64,000 bases of DNA from Arthrobacter sp. ov118 (GTDB lineage Bacteria; Actinomycetota; Actinomycetes; Actinomycetales; Micrococcaceae), in the NCBI RefSeq assembly GCF_900116495.1, contig NZ_FPAY01000001.1, positions 682,001 to 746,000 on the forward strand. The letters are read 5' to 3'. Made by a program: the position numbers and the translations under genes. Positions 1-8,382 of the stretch are shown in pieces. The notes below the pieces were generated by a model, which saw only the letters and a program-made list of their open reading frames with translations, was not told the origin of the DNA and searched no databases. Each line of letters opens with the position of its first letter. Position 1 is the first letter of the stretch.

Positions 1-350
1 AGGGATCCGATCCGGATCCTCGTTGCCGGGCTGAGGCGCCGGGCCAGGAACAAGGCGGTGACAATGAGCGGTAGCACGATTCCCAGGCCCAGGAAGAACA
101 GGCTGCCCAGGTTCCACAGGTTGTAGCCGAAGCCGAACATCGGGATCAGGGAGGCGATGAACAAGAGCAGCGTGGAGCCAAAGACGGTGAGATCCCGGCT
201 GGTGAAGGGACCCAGGACAGCTTCATTCTTCGCGGTTTTCTTGTCCACGGTGAAGCGCGGCGCATCCCCGAAGCCGGCGGGCCCGGGCTGTGCCGTTGCG
301 CCCTGGCTCTGGGCGGGCGCCCGGAGCTGGCCGTTGTCTTTCTCATTCAT
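1..350 (-). CDS. Partial membrane protein of unknown function, cut by window start
   Basis: The reading frame opens with ATG at 350 and runs off the left edge without a stop, so only the first 116 residues are visible. A strong ribosome binding site (AAGGAG) lies 7 bases before the ATG. The first 55 or so residues are hydrophilic and rich in Ala, Pro and Gln. Two hydrophobic segments follow, at about residues 58-75 (starting FGSTLLLFIA) and 85-105 (LGSLFFLGLGIVLP), then a basic stretch with RR. It therefore looks like a small inner-membrane protein with a cytoplasmic N-terminal tail. It is divergent from acs, across a 545-base gap. I do not recognise the family. The other reading of this stretch (146-346) is a shadow frame. 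Confidence 0.75.
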   Translation of the reverse strand, partial: MNEKDNGQLRAPAQSQGATAQPGPAGFGDAPRFTVDKKTAKNEAVLGPFTSRDLTVFGSTLLLFIASLIPMFGFGYNLWNLGSLFFLGLGIVLPLIVTALFLARRLSPATRIRIGS

Positions 351-570
351 TCCGTATCTCCTTAGCATGGCGGCACTCTGGACAGCGCCCCCTAACGGCA
401 GACGAGCACAGGACCGCCAAGGGTCTGCTCGCCTCCATCGGATGTCACAACTTCATCTCAGCCTAGCCAAGTGAATGGCCGATCACTAGCTGACAAGCCG
501 TGGCCGGCCAGAGCAGAATTCTCAGGTATTTCATGGTTCCGGGGGCCCGGGCAGGAGCCTGCTCGGGGAC

Positions 571-641
571 GGTGAAGCGGCGGTGAAGCGGCGGCGCGGC
601 CGTCGTGCAGCGGGCGGTGCGGCCGTCGTGCAGCGGGCGGT
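571..641. repeat. Short tandem repeats in the 545-bp gap before acs
   Basis: The gap 351-895 holds no convincing gene; the open frames at 463-761 are low-complexity and lack ribosome binding sites. It contains GGTGAAGCGGC repeated at 571 and 582, a 23-bp unit present twice in perfect tandem (596-618 and 619-641), and a CGGCGCTGTTTGTG direct repeat around 700-734. The acs promoter must lie in the right part of this gap. Confidence 0.7.
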
Positions 642-730
642 GTTGGCGGGCGACCCCCGCGGGCGAAGAAGCCCCCCGGCGCTCAAGAGGCACCGGTCAC
701 GGCGCTGTTTGTGCCGCTCGCGGCGCTGTT

Positions 731-746
731 TGTGACGGGGCGCACG
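731..746 (+). promoter_or_regulatory. Possible Crp/GlxR half-conserved site upstream of acs
   Basis: TGTGACGGGGCGCACG matches the left half of the actinobacterial GlxR/Crp consensus TGTGA-N6-TCACA perfectly and the right half at three of five positions. It sits about 150 bases before the acs start. Control of acetate activation genes by Crp-type regulators is known in related actinobacteria, and a Crp homologue lies 5 kb away. This is a weak, single-site match. Confidence 0.25.
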
Positions 747-895
747 TTTAGTCGCACCCACGTATTAGTGTTTATCGAGGAACAGCTCTTGCGGTGCCGC
801 CGTGATCTGCCGCCGCCCGACGCCGCGACTGCGGCCCGGTGCGGAGACGACACGAACGTCCGCGCAGCACGGATCGATGAATGATGAGGTTCACC

Positions 896-2932
896 ATGTC
901 CCAGCAGACACCCGGCCCCACCGCCACGCAGTCATCCCACGGCGACGCCTTCGAAAACCTGTCCCATGAGAACCGCCGCTTCGCGCCGTCGGAGGAGTTC
1001 GCGGCGAATGCCGTGGTCACTGGCGGTGATTACAAAGAGGCCGACGCCGACCGTCCCGCCTTCTGGGCAAAGCAGGCCCGCGAAATGCTGAGCTGGAGCA
1101 AGGACTTCACCCAGGCGCTGGACTGGTCCAACCCGCCGTTCGCCAAGTGGTTTGTCGGCGGCGAGGTCAATGCCGCATACAACGCCCTGGACCGCCACGT
1201 CGCGGCCGGCAACGGGGACCGGGTGGCCATCTACTTCGAGGGCGAGCCCGGCGACACCCGCACCTACACTTACGCCCAGCTGACCGAGGAAGTGAAGAAG
1301 GCCGCCAACGCCTTCGAATCCCTCGGCGTGGCCAAGGGTGACCGCGTCGCGGTCTACCTGCCCATGATTCCCGAGGCCGTCATCACCCTGCTGGCCTGCG
1401 CCCGGATCGGCGCCGTGCACTCGGTGGTCTTCGGCGGCTTCTCCGCCGACGCCCTGCGGTCCCGGATCGATGACGCCGAGGCCAAGCTGGTGGTCACCGC
1501 GGACGGCACTTACCGCAGGGGCAAGCCCAGCGCCCTGAAGTCCGCGGTCGACGAGGCGCTGTCCGCGCGGGGCGACGGCGACGGCGACGGGCACACGGTC
1601 CAGAACGTCGTCGTGGTCAAGCGCAACGGCCAGGACGTGGACTGGCACGAGGGCCGGGACCACTGGTGGGCGGACACCGTCGGCGCCGCGTCGGCCGAGC
1701 ACACCGCCGTCGGGCACGACTCCGAACACCCGCTGTTCATCCTTTACACCTCCGGCACCACGGGAAAGCCCAAGGGGATCCTGCACACCACCGGCGGCTA
1801 CCTCACCCAGACCGCCTACACGCACAAAGCCGTCTTCGACCTGCACCCGGAAACGGATGTCTACTGGTGCACGGCCGACATCGGATGGGTCACCGGACAC
1901 TCCTACGTCGCCTACGCCCCTCTCATCAACGGCGCCACCCAGGTCATGTACGAAGGCACCCCGGACTCCCCGCACCAGGGACGCTGGTGGGAGATCGTGG
2001 AGAAATACAAGGTGTCCATCCTCTACACCGCCCCGACGGCCATCCGCACCTTCATGAAGTGGGGCAAGGACATCCCCGCCAAGTACGACCTCTCCTCGAT
2101 CCGGGTCCTGGGCTCGGTGGGTGAGCCGATTAACCCGGAAGCCTGGATGTGGTACCGCGACGTCATCGGCGCCAACGCCGGCAAGAACGGCGAGAAAAAG
2201 GATAACCCCGCCCCGATTGTGGACACGTGGTGGCAGACCGAGACCGGGGCGCAGATGATCGCGCCGCTGCCCGGCGTCACGGCCACCAAGCCCGGCTCCG
2301 CCCAGGTGCCCCTGCCCGGCATCGCCGTGGACGTCGTGGACGAGCTCGGCGAGTCCGTGCCGAACGGACACGGCGGCTTCCTGGTGATCCGCGAGCCGTG
2401 GCCGGCCATGCTCCGCGGGATCTGGGGCGACCCGGAACGGTTCAAGGAGACGTACTGGTCCCGCTTCGAGACCATGTACTTCGCCGGCGACGGCGCCAAG
2501 AAGGATGAGGACGGCGATGTCTGGCTGCTGGGCCGCGTCGATGACGTCATGAACGTCTCCGGCCACCGCCTCTCCACCACGGAAATCGAGTCAGCCCTCG
2601 TTTCCCACCCGGCGGTCGCCGAAGCCGCCGTCGTGGGCGCCGCGGACGAGACCACCGGCCAGGCCGTCGTGGCCTTCGTGATCCTGCGTGGCGACGCCGT
2701 GGACTCCGGCGACGCGATCGTCCAGGAGCTGCGCAACCATGTCGGCAAGGAGATCGGCCCCATCGCCAAGCCCAAAACCATCCTGGTGGTCCCTGAATTG
2801 CCCAAGACCCGGTCGGGCAAGATCATGCGGCGCCTCCTCAAGGACGTCGCGGAAGGCCGCGACCCCGGGGACGCCACCACCCTGGCGGACAACACCGTCA
2901 TGTCGCAGATCGCACGCTCCCTTAAAAAATAG
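896..2932 (+). CDS. acs: Acetyl-CoA synthetase (acetate-CoA ligase, AMP-forming)
   Basis: Converts acetate, ATP and CoA to acetyl-CoA through an acetyl-adenylate, in the cytoplasm. The 678-residue product has the usual family length and the ANL-superfamily signatures in order: the phosphate-binding loop TSGTTGKPKG near residue 285, TWWQTETG near 443 that binds the adenylate, and the C-terminal PKTRSGKIMRR near 636-646. The lysine there is the catalytic residue that Pat-type acetyltransferases acetylate and sirtuins deacetylate in this family. I chose ATG 896 because GAGG sits 6 bases upstream; an in-frame ATG at 881 would add five residues but has a poorer site. A strong GC-rich hairpin follows the gene. 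Confidence 0.96.
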   Translation: MSQQTPGPTATQSSHGDAFENLSHENRRFAPSEEFAANAVVTGGDYKEADADRPAFWAKQAREMLSWSKDFTQALDWSNPPFAKWFVGGEVNAAYNALDRHVAAGNGDRVAIYFEGEPGDTRTYTYAQLTEEVKKAANAFESLGVAKGDRVAVYLPMIPEAVITLLACARIGAVHSVVFGGFSADALRSRIDDAEAKLVVTADGTYRRGKPSALKSAVDEALSARGDGDGDGHTVQNVVVVKRNGQDVDWHEGRDHWWADTVGAASAEHTAVGHDSEHPLFILYTSGTTGKPKGILHTTGGYLTQTAYTHKAVFDLHPETDVYWCTADIGWVTGHSYVAYAPLINGATQVMYEGTPDSPHQGRWWEIVEKYKVSILYTAPTAIRTFMKWGKDIPAKYDLSSIRVLGSVGEPINPEAWMWYRDVIGANAGKNGEKKDNPAPIVDTWWQTETGAQMIAPLPGVTATKPGSAQVPLPGIAVDVVDELGESVPNGHGGFLVIREPWPAMLRGIWGDPERFKETYWSRFETMYFAGDGAKKDEDGDVWLLGRVDDVMNVSGHRLSTTEIESALVSHPAVAEAAVVGAADETTGQAVVAFVILRGDAVDSGDAIVQELRNHVGKEIGPIAKPKTILVVPELPKTRSGKIMRRLLKDVAEGRDPGDATTLADNTVMSQIARSLKK

Positions 2933-3001
2933 CCAGCGGAAATAGCCGGCCGAAGTAGCCGCATCGTTCGGCATAGTTCGGGCCACCGGTCGCAGGGGCC
3001 A

Positions 3002-3040
3002 ACGGCGGCGCCGCCCCACCGGTGGGCGCGGCGCCGCCGT
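3002..3040. terminator. GC-rich hairpin terminator after acs
   Basis: A perfect 13-bp stem (ACGGCGGCGCCGC, 3002-3014, pairing with 3028-3040) encloses a second palindrome CCCACCGGTGGG. There is no T-run, so termination may be inefficient or Rho-assisted. Confidence 0.6.
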
Positions 3041-3131
3041 CGTGGGGCCTGCCTGTCAGCGTTGCCCGGGCGGGCACAATCGGCAGTAACGAACGGCGCG
3101 TGCGGGCCCGCAGCGCGATAGATTTGCAGAC

Positions 3132-3608
3132 ATGACTGAAGCCACCCCCGCCACCGCTGCCGGCCGCGGCACCCTCCTGGTTCTCAACGGACCCAATCTG
3201 AACCTGCTCGGCACCCGCGAGCCCGAGAAGTACGGGACGGCCACCCTGGCCGACGTCGAACAACTCGCCAAGGACGCCGGCGCGGCGCACGGGCTGGACG
3301 TCGAATGCTTCCAGTCCAACCATGAGGGAGCCCTCGTGGACGCCATCCACGCTGCGCGCGGGAAAGCCGTGGGGATCGTGCTCAACGCCGGCGCCTACAC
3401 CCACACGTCCGTGGCCATCCGGGATGCCATTTCCGCCGTCGCCCTGCCGACGGTCGAGGTGCACATCACGAATGTCCACGCCCGCGAGCCCTTCAGGCAT
3501 CATTCCTACCTGTCGGACATCAGCGAGGCCGTGATCGCGGGCGCCGGGATTCTGGGCTACCGCTTCGCGGTGGAATACCTCGCCGGGCTGCAGGCGGACA
3601 AGGACTGA
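3132..3608 (+). CDS. aroQ: 3-dehydroquinate dehydratase, type II
   Basis: Cytoplasmic shikimate-pathway enzyme that removes water from 3-dehydroquinate to give 3-dehydroshikimate. The 158-residue product carries the type II hallmarks: LVLNGPNLNLLGTREPEKYG near residues 16-35, containing the catalytic Tyr and Arg, FQSNHEG near 62, NAGAYTHTSVAIRDAI near 85, and EVHITNVHAREPFRHHSYLS near 108-128. The size fits the small dodecameric type II enzyme, which is unrelated to AroD. It is followed after two bases by the DUF2332 gene, so the two are probably cotranscribed. No other aro gene is present. Confidence 0.95.
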   Translation: MTEATPATAAGRGTLLVLNGPNLNLLGTREPEKYGTATLADVEQLAKDAGAAHGLDVECFQSNHEGALVDAIHAARGKAVGIVLNAGAYTHTSVAIRDAISAVALPTVEVHITNVHAREPFRHHSYLSDISEAVIAGAGILGYRFAVEYLAGLQADKD

Positions 3609-3610
3609 GC

Positions 3611-4744
3611 ATGTCCCCCGCTGGACCCGCGGCGTCCGGGGAATCCGCCACCGCGCAGTGGTACCGGCACTTTGGCACAGTCGATGCGCCGGCTTCCTCC
3701 CCGTGCTACGCCGAGTGGGCCGTGGGCATCGCCGGTGACGCCGAACTGATCCGGCGGATCGATCTGTGGCCGCACAACAAACGCCAGCCGCTGCTGATCC
3801 TCGCCGCGGCCCGGTTCCTCGGCGCGCAGATCAGCCCGTTCCGTGACTTCCGACGCTTTCTGGATGACCACTGGGCCAAGGTCTCGGAAATCGTGCTTTC
3901 GCGGGCCACCCAGACCAACGAGGCCGGCCGCTGCGCCACACTGTTGCCGTCCCTCGCCCAGATCGCGGCCGCCGAGGGCAGGCCGCTGGCCCTCATCGAG
4001 GTCGGCGCCTCCGCCGGACTGGCGCTGTACCCCGACTGCTACGGGTACGAGTTCGTCGCCGCCCTGCCCGATGCGGGGAACGCCGACAAAGGGCGCGGCG
4101 GGGGCGCTGGCGGCGGGTGGGACGCCCGTGGGGGCGCCGCCGCGGACGCCCCGGGCGCCCGGACGACGCGGCTGGATCCCCACGGCGCCCCGCCCGGCAC
4201 GTTCCCGGTACTGCGCTGCGTCACGTCGGGCCCGGTGCCGCTGCCGGCGGAGCTTCCCCGGGTGGTGTGGCGGGCCGGGATCGACCTGAACCCCCTGGAC
4301 GTGCGCAACCCGGACGACGTTGCCTGGCTGGAAGCCCTCGTGTGGCCCGAGCAGGAGTTCCGTCGGGAGCGGCTGCGCCAGGCGATCGCGATCGCGCGGG
4401 AACGGCCGCCGCTGCTGGTGACCGGCGACCTCAACGAACAGCTCATTGCCCTCGCCGATCAGGCACCGGCCGACGCCGCCCTGGTGGTCTTCCATAGCGC
4501 CGTGATGGCTTACCTCGATGCCGGCGGCCGCTCCCGGTTCCGCCGCACCATGGCGGACCTCGCGGCGGAGCGGGGCTGCCACTGGCTCTCGAACGAAGGC
4601 CACACGGTGCTCGCCCAGGCCGACGGGTCGACTGTGGTCCCGGAAATGGACGACGCACGGCTCCGCGGCCGGTTCCTGCTGCTGCACGACGGTGAGCCGG
4701 CGGCCATCACCGGCCCGCACGGCCAGAGCCTGGAGTGGCTCTAG
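3611..4744 (+). CDS. DUF2332 family protein
   Basis: A 377-residue cytoplasmic protein. The N-terminal pattern, with QWYRHFGTVDAPASSPCYAEW, an IDLWPHNKRQPLLILAAARFLG block and a later NEAGRCATLLPSLA segment, matches my memory of DUF2332, a family common in actinobacteria with no defined function. LIEVGASAGLAL near residue 120 resembles a nucleotide-binding glycine loop as in SAM-dependent methyltransferases; that is an inference. Residues 155-185 form a Gly/Ala-rich low-complexity insert. It starts two bases after aroQ. No functional link to dehydroquinase is evident. Confidence 0.8.
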   Translation: MSPAGPAASGESATAQWYRHFGTVDAPASSPCYAEWAVGIAGDAELIRRIDLWPHNKRQPLLILAAARFLGAQISPFRDFRRFLDDHWAKVSEIVLSRATQTNEAGRCATLLPSLAQIAAAEGRPLALIEVGASAGLALYPDCYGYEFVAALPDAGNADKGRGGGAGGGWDARGGAAADAPGARTTRLDPHGAPPGTFPVLRCVTSGPVPLPAELPRVVWRAGIDLNPLDVRNPDDVAWLEALVWPEQEFRRERLRQAIAIARERPPLLVTGDLNEQLIALADQAPADAALVVFHSAVMAYLDAGGRSRFRRTMADLAAERGCHWLSNEGHTVLAQADGSTVVPEMDDARLRGRFLLLHDGEPAAITGPHGQSLEWL

Positions 4745-4763
4745 CCTGCCTGCGGGTGCCCGG

Positions 4764-5948
4764 CTATTTCTTGACGCATTGTCCTGACGAGACCGCGCTC
4801 CCCAGGCCCGGGGCCTGGGTGGCGACCGGGCCCAGATCGGCCATGGTAATGGCGAAGCCGAGCGAGGATTCGGCGGTGGCTTTGGCGAAGACAACGCCTG
4901 CCACCTGTCCGTCCATGGTCAGGAGCGGGCCTCCGGAGTTGCCAGGCTGCACGTCGCCGGCCAACCGGTACACGTCTTCGGGTGCCGCGTTGTTGCCGTA
5001 GATGTCAGGCACCAGCACCGTGGTGATGTCCTGGACGGTGGCCGGCTTGGACTGGAACGGGCCGCCATGCGGATAGCCGGCGAAGGCCGCGGCGCTGCCG
5101 GAAGGGAGGTTGGCGGCGAGCGGCAAGGGGTCCGAGCGCAGGCCATCCACCGCCACGACGGCGAGGTCGTGCCGGGGATCAAAGTACACGACACTTCCGG
5201 GCAGGGCCCGCCCGCCCGGCGACTCCACCACCGGCTCGTCGACTCCGGCGACCACATGGGCGTTGGTCACGACGCGCCCGGGGGCAACCACAAAACCCGT
5301 TCCGGTCTGGTTCTGCCCGCACTGGTAGGCGGTTCCGGCAATCTTGAGTACCGACGCGGACGCTTTGTTCAGCGCCGGGGTGTCCGTACTGGTGTCCGGC
5401 ACGGCGACGGGCTGGCCCTGGCCGAAGCCGTCGAACAGGGTGGGTATGCCGTCGCCGATAACGGCGGACCGCAACTGGGCCATCGATGCCTTGACGGGTG
5501 TGGGGGTCACGCCGTCGATGAACCGGATGACTCTGGACTCGGCGATCTGCTGGGACACAAACGGCACACCCAGCGCACCGATGCTGAAGGCCAGCATCGA
5601 CATCACGAGTGCCGACACCACCACGTTCACGCCTCCGCCCACGAGGCGGTCGGCCGCCCGCAGGGGGCTGAACGGCATCACGCTGCGGATGCGCCGCCCG
5701 ATCATGGTGCCCAGCCCGTTCCCCACGATCATCAGCACGACGGCGACGGCAATGATCGCCGTCAGACGCCAGCCGCTGTCTTCCACGAGCCCGCTGACGA
5801 TGGGAACGGACACGAAGGCGGCGACGGCGCCTGCCGCGAATCCCGCGATGCCTCCGAGCGTCACCAGGAAGCCGCTGCGAAGTCCATGGATCAGGTAGGA
5901 CAAGAGGGCCACAACCAACACCAAGTCCAAAATGGTCAGGCCAAACAC
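4764..5948 (-). CDS. marP: MarP-like membrane-bound trypsin-fold serine protease with CvpA-type domain
   Basis: A 394-residue membrane protease. Residues 1-150 carry about four hydrophobic helices typical of the colicin V production (CvpA) domain. A short linker follows, then a periplasmic chymotrypsin-fold domain whose triad is visible: His about 231 in TNAHVVAG, Asp about 261 in DPRHDLAVVAV, and Ser about 338 in GNSGGPLL. The layout matches mycobacterial MarP (Rv3671c), needed for acid and oxidative stress resistance through cell-wall hydrolase processing. I start it at GTG 5948, preceded by TAGGAG with good spacing; the frame stays open to 6095, but that extension is hydrophilic and has no good start. 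Two cysteines in the protease domain could form a redox-sensitive disulfide as in MarP (inference). It is divergent from crp. Confidence 0.9.
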   Translation of the reverse strand: MFGLTILDLVLVVALLSYLIHGLRSGFLVTLGGIAGFAAGAVAAFVSVPIVSGLVEDSGWRLTAIIAVAVVLMIVGNGLGTMIGRRIRSVMPFSPLRAADRLVGGGVNVVVSALVMSMLAFSIGALGVPFVSQQIAESRVIRFIDGVTPTPVKASMAQLRSAVIGDGIPTLFDGFGQGQPVAVPDTSTDTPALNKASASVLKIAGTAYQCGQNQTGTGFVVAPGRVVTNAHVVAGVDEPVVESPGGRALPGSVVYFDPRHDLAVVAVDGLRSDPLPLAANLPSGSAAAFAGYPHGGPFQSKPATVQDITTVLVPDIYGNNAAPEDVYRLAGDVQPGNSGGPLLTMDGQVAGVVFAKATAESSLGFAITMADLGPVATQAPGLGSAVSSGQCVKK

Positions 5949-6170
5949 CGGGGCTCCTAACAGACAGTTCAGCAACGATTCTAGCGGTGTAAGCTGAACG
6001 TTTGCCGACCGGCCGCAAGTCTGCACGGCCTGCCGGGACCGGCGGGGACTTCCCGGGCCGTGCGCTTTCAAGCCCTTCGGGCGTTTCAGTGCCAACTACG
6101 TCACAGAAGCGCCAAAATTCTGAAAGAATGGCTGAAGCGCCCCAGCCGACACAGCTAGTCAGGAGATTTC
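5949..6170. promoter_or_regulatory. Divergent marP / crp promoter region
   Basis: The 222-bp gap separates two divergently read genes and must contain both promoters. Near 6090-6105 the sequence TGCCAACTACGTCACA has a perfect right Crp half-site (TCACA) and a poor left half, so autoregulation of crp is possible but not shown. A clear GGAG ribosome binding site precedes the crp ATG. I cannot place confident -35/-10 boxes. Confidence 0.4.
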
Positions 6171-6848
6171 ATGGATATCGAGGTATTGCGCCGCGCACCC
6201 CTTTTCGCCACGCTCGACGACGAGGCGTTCCGTCTGCTGACGGACGAGCTCACCGAGGTGGACCTTTCACGCGGTGCCTCGGTATTCCGGGAAGGCGACC
6301 AGGGCGACCAGCTCTATTTCATCGTCTCCGGCAAAGTGAAGCTCGGCCGCACCTCGCCGGACGGGCGCGAATCGCTGCTGGCCATCCTCGGCCCGGGCGA
6401 ACTGTTCGGTGAAATGGCCCTCTTCGACCCGAGCCCGCGGACGGCCACGGCGACCGCCGTTTCCGAGACGCGTCTGGCAGGCCTGAAGAACGAGAGCCTC
6501 AACGCGCTCCTGCGCACCCGTCCCGAGGTTTCAGCGCAGCTGCTGCAGGCCCTGGCACGCCGCCTGCGCCGCACCAACGACTCCCTCTCCGACCTCGTCT
6601 TCTCCGACGTGCCGGGCCGTGTGGCCAAGGCCCTGCTGGATCTGGCCGACCGCTTCGGCCGCCCCGCGACCGACGGCGTACTGGTCGCACACGAACTCAC
6701 CCAGGAGGAGCTCGCCCAGCTGGTTGGCGCTTCCCGCGAAACGGTCAACAAGGCCCTCGCAGAATTCGTGCAGCGCGGCTGGCTGCGCCTGGAAGCCCGC
6801 GCCGTCGTCATCCTGGACATGCAGCGCCTGCGCCAGCGCTCCCGCTAG
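6171..6848 (+). CDS. crp: Crp/Fnr-family transcription regulator (GlxR/Crp type)
   Basis: A 225-residue global regulator. Residues 10-125 form the cyclic-nucleotide-binding beta barrel, including GELFGEMALFDPSPRTATATA, the phosphate-binding cassette with the Glu and Arg that contact cAMP. A long dimerisation helix is followed by a winged helix-turn-helix near 170-215, with recognition helix GASRETVNKALAEF. There is no N-terminal cysteine cluster, so it is not an oxygen-sensing FNR. Length and motifs fit GlxR of corynebacteria and Crp (Rv3676) of mycobacteria, which control carbon metabolism including acs. AGGAG lies 7 bases before ATG 6171. A near-perfect terminator hairpin follows, and then the first palindrome array. 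Confidence 0.94.
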   Translation: MDIEVLRRAPLFATLDDEAFRLLTDELTEVDLSRGASVFREGDQGDQLYFIVSGKVKLGRTSPDGRESLLAILGPGELFGEMALFDPSPRTATATAVSETRLAGLKNESLNALLRTRPEVSAQLLQALARRLRRTNDSLSDLVFSDVPGRVAKALLDLADRFGRPATDGVLVAHELTQEELAQLVGASRETVNKALAEFVQRGWLRLEARAVVILDMQRLRQRSR

Positions 6849-6864
6849 AAAACTCCAGCAACAT

Positions 6865-6900
6865 CAGAAGGCCGGCCCCGGACACGGGACCGGCCTTCTG
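6865..6900 (+). terminator. Terminator hairpin after crp
   Basis: Arms 6865-6880 and 6885-6900 (CAGAAGGCCGGCCCCG against CGGGACCGGCCTTCTG) pair over 16 bp with one mismatch and a 4-base loop. It lies 17 bases after the crp stop and separates crp from the repeat array. Confidence 0.8.
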
Positions 6901-6917
6901 CCGTTTGCCACGCCAAG

Positions 6918-7436
6918 GGACATGTCCAGTCCCGGCGGCGTGGACTGGACATAACGGCATCATGTCCAAAGTTCAGGAGCCAACGGAGGACATGTCCCCG
7001 ACCGGGAAGCGGCAAAGGATGACATGCTCTTTCTTCGGGCTGCGGCGGGACATGCCCCGCAGTCCGGCCCAGCACCGGACCTGTCCTTTCCCGGCTCCAA
7101 CACGGCCAGGACATGTCCCCTCCCGGCGCAGCACCGAACCTGTCCATTCTCAGGTCCAACACGGCCAGGACATGTCCATTCCCGGCAGTGCCGACCGGAC
7201 ATAACGGCATCATGTCCACCGGTCAGGGCCAGCACAGGACATGTCCCGGACCGGGAAGCGGCAAAGGATGACATGCTCTTTCTTCGGGCTACGGCGGGAC
7301 ATGCCCATGTGGTCCGGCCCAGCACCGGACATGTCCATTTGCGGCTCCAACACGGCCGGACATGTCCCCTCCCGGCGGCGTGCAATGGGCATAAAGCCAA
7401 TATGTCCACCGGCCAGAGCCAGCAGAGGACATGTCC
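6918..7436 (+). repeat. GGACATGTCC palindrome array 1 (three forward composite units)
   Basis: The 606-bp gap between crp and the NUDIX gene has no credible gene; its open frames are repeat translations. It holds eight exact GGACATGTCC sites (6918, 6988, 7109, 7168, 7237, 7327, 7358, 7427), four one- or two-mismatch versions (7048, 7077, 7136, 7297), and three spaced palindromes GGACAT-N9-ATGTCC (6947, 7197, 7387; the last begins GGGCAT). In each of the three composite units an exact site lies 29 bp before the spaced palindrome and another 40-41 bp after its start: 6918-6997, 7168-7246 and 7358-7436. Other sites recur about every 27-32 bp. A 40-bp stretch is also identical at 7002-7041 and 7251-7290, showing duplication of about 250 bp. 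Confidence 0.95.
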
Positions 7437-7454
7437 CCGGAGGGAGGGGAGGGC

Positions 7455-8366
7455 CTAGCGCTCCCGCTGCGGGTCGCCCGCGACCGTCTTGGCGGCCTCG
7501 ACTTCGAGCATGAGCCGGCCGTTTTCCTCGACGAGCTTGGGCTGGTACACGTGGGCCTTGCGCTTGTAGCTGAGGTAGGCGATGCAGCCGTTGGCCTTGG
7601 CCATCTTCTCGAGCATGATCTCCGAGCCGGGCACCAGGAGCTCGCCCAGGGTCCGGCCCACGGTGTTCTCCTGGCCCACCTCGTCACCCAGCACGGTGCT
7701 GTCCCGCTCGCTCACCACCTTGCGGACGCACACCCAGCGGCCCCACACGCCCTTACTGGCCAGCAGCGAGGGCTGCTGGTTCATGGGCAGGGTGGCGGCG
7801 AAATAGCGGGTGTTGAACCGGCGGTGGGCAAAATCGGGGCTGAGCCAGTTGACCAGCGGTTTGAGCAGGTCGGTGCGCACGGAAAGCCCGCGCTTGGCCA
7901 GCACCTCGGTGAGGGACTTTTCCTGGTCGGCCACTGCTTCGCGGGCGCGCATCCACTCGGAACTGGAGGTCGACTCCACCGTCGTGGACAGGTCCGGGCC
8001 CGCCAGCAGGATGCCGGTCTCCTCAAACAGCTCGCGGATGGCGCCGACAACGTGCCGGCGCGCCAGCCCGACGTCGTCCGTCCCCATTTGTTCGGCCCAG
8101 TACTGCGGCGAAGGGCCCAGCCAGCCGACGGCGTCGTCGTCGGAGGCTTCCAGCGATCCGCCGGGAAAAGCGAGGACACCCAGCGGGGAGGCCCCCGTCC
8201 GGTACCCGAGCCAGGTCTCCAGGCCCGTGGGCGAGTCCCGCAGGAGAATTACCGAGGAGGCGAAGCGCGGCGCGCGGGGCGTGCGTTCACCGTGTTCAAG
8301 CCAGCTGCGTGCTGCTCCTTCGAGATCGGGGGGCAGAACGAACAGGCGGCGTGCTAACTGAGGCAA
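7455..8366 (-). CDS. NUDIX hydrolase with an interrupted Nudix box (NUDT19/CoA-type layout)
   Basis: A 303-residue protein expected to hydrolyse a nucleoside diphosphate linked to another moiety. FPGGSLE near residue 67 begins a Nudix box, but the catalytic helix REL-FEETG only appears near residues 110-120 (GAIRELFEETGIL), leaving an insert of about 35 residues containing DDDAVGWLG. NUDT19-type CoA diphosphatases have a comparable insertion, so CoA or acyl-CoA is a plausible substrate (inference). The start is TTG 8366, 16 bases after the ridA stop, so the two genes are probably one transcript. A NUDIX gene beside marP and crp is also the mycobacterial arrangement. The end faces palindrome array 1. 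Confidence 0.82.
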   Translation of the reverse strand: MPQLARRLFVLPPDLEGAARSWLEHGERTPRAPRFASSVILLRDSPTGLETWLGYRTGASPLGVLAFPGGSLEASDDDAVGWLGPSPQYWAEQMGTDDVGLARRHVVGAIRELFEETGILLAGPDLSTTVESTSSSEWMRAREAVADQEKSLTEVLAKRGLSVRTDLLKPLVNWLSPDFAHRRFNTRYFAATLPMNQQPSLLASKGVWGRWVCVRKVVSERDSTVLGDEVGQENTVGRTLGELLVPGSEIMLEKMAKANGCIAYLSYKRKAHVYQPKLVEENGRLMLEVEAAKTVAGDPQRER

Positions 8367-8382
8367 CGAAGTGACCGGCCTT

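Noticed and set aside
463..761. Small genes in the acs upstream gap
   Set aside because: Frames consist of tandem repeat translations and lack ribosome binding sites.
932..2566. Long antisense frame opposite acs (544 residues)
   Set aside because: Typical GC-rich shadow frame with His/Gly/Val/Asp bias; acs has every expected motif.
6171..6848. FNR-type oxygen sensor
   Set aside because: No N-terminal cysteine cluster; the nucleotide-binding cassette is intact, so it is a Crp/GlxR type.
6918..6927. Similarity of GGACATGTCC to the p53 half-site consensus
   Set aside because: Chance similarity between a short palindrome and a eukaryotic factor site; no biological link.
6905..7440. Protein-coding repeats in array 1 (several open frames on both strands)
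   Set aside because: All six frames are open because of the palindromes; the products are mutual mirror images without ribosome sites or known domains.
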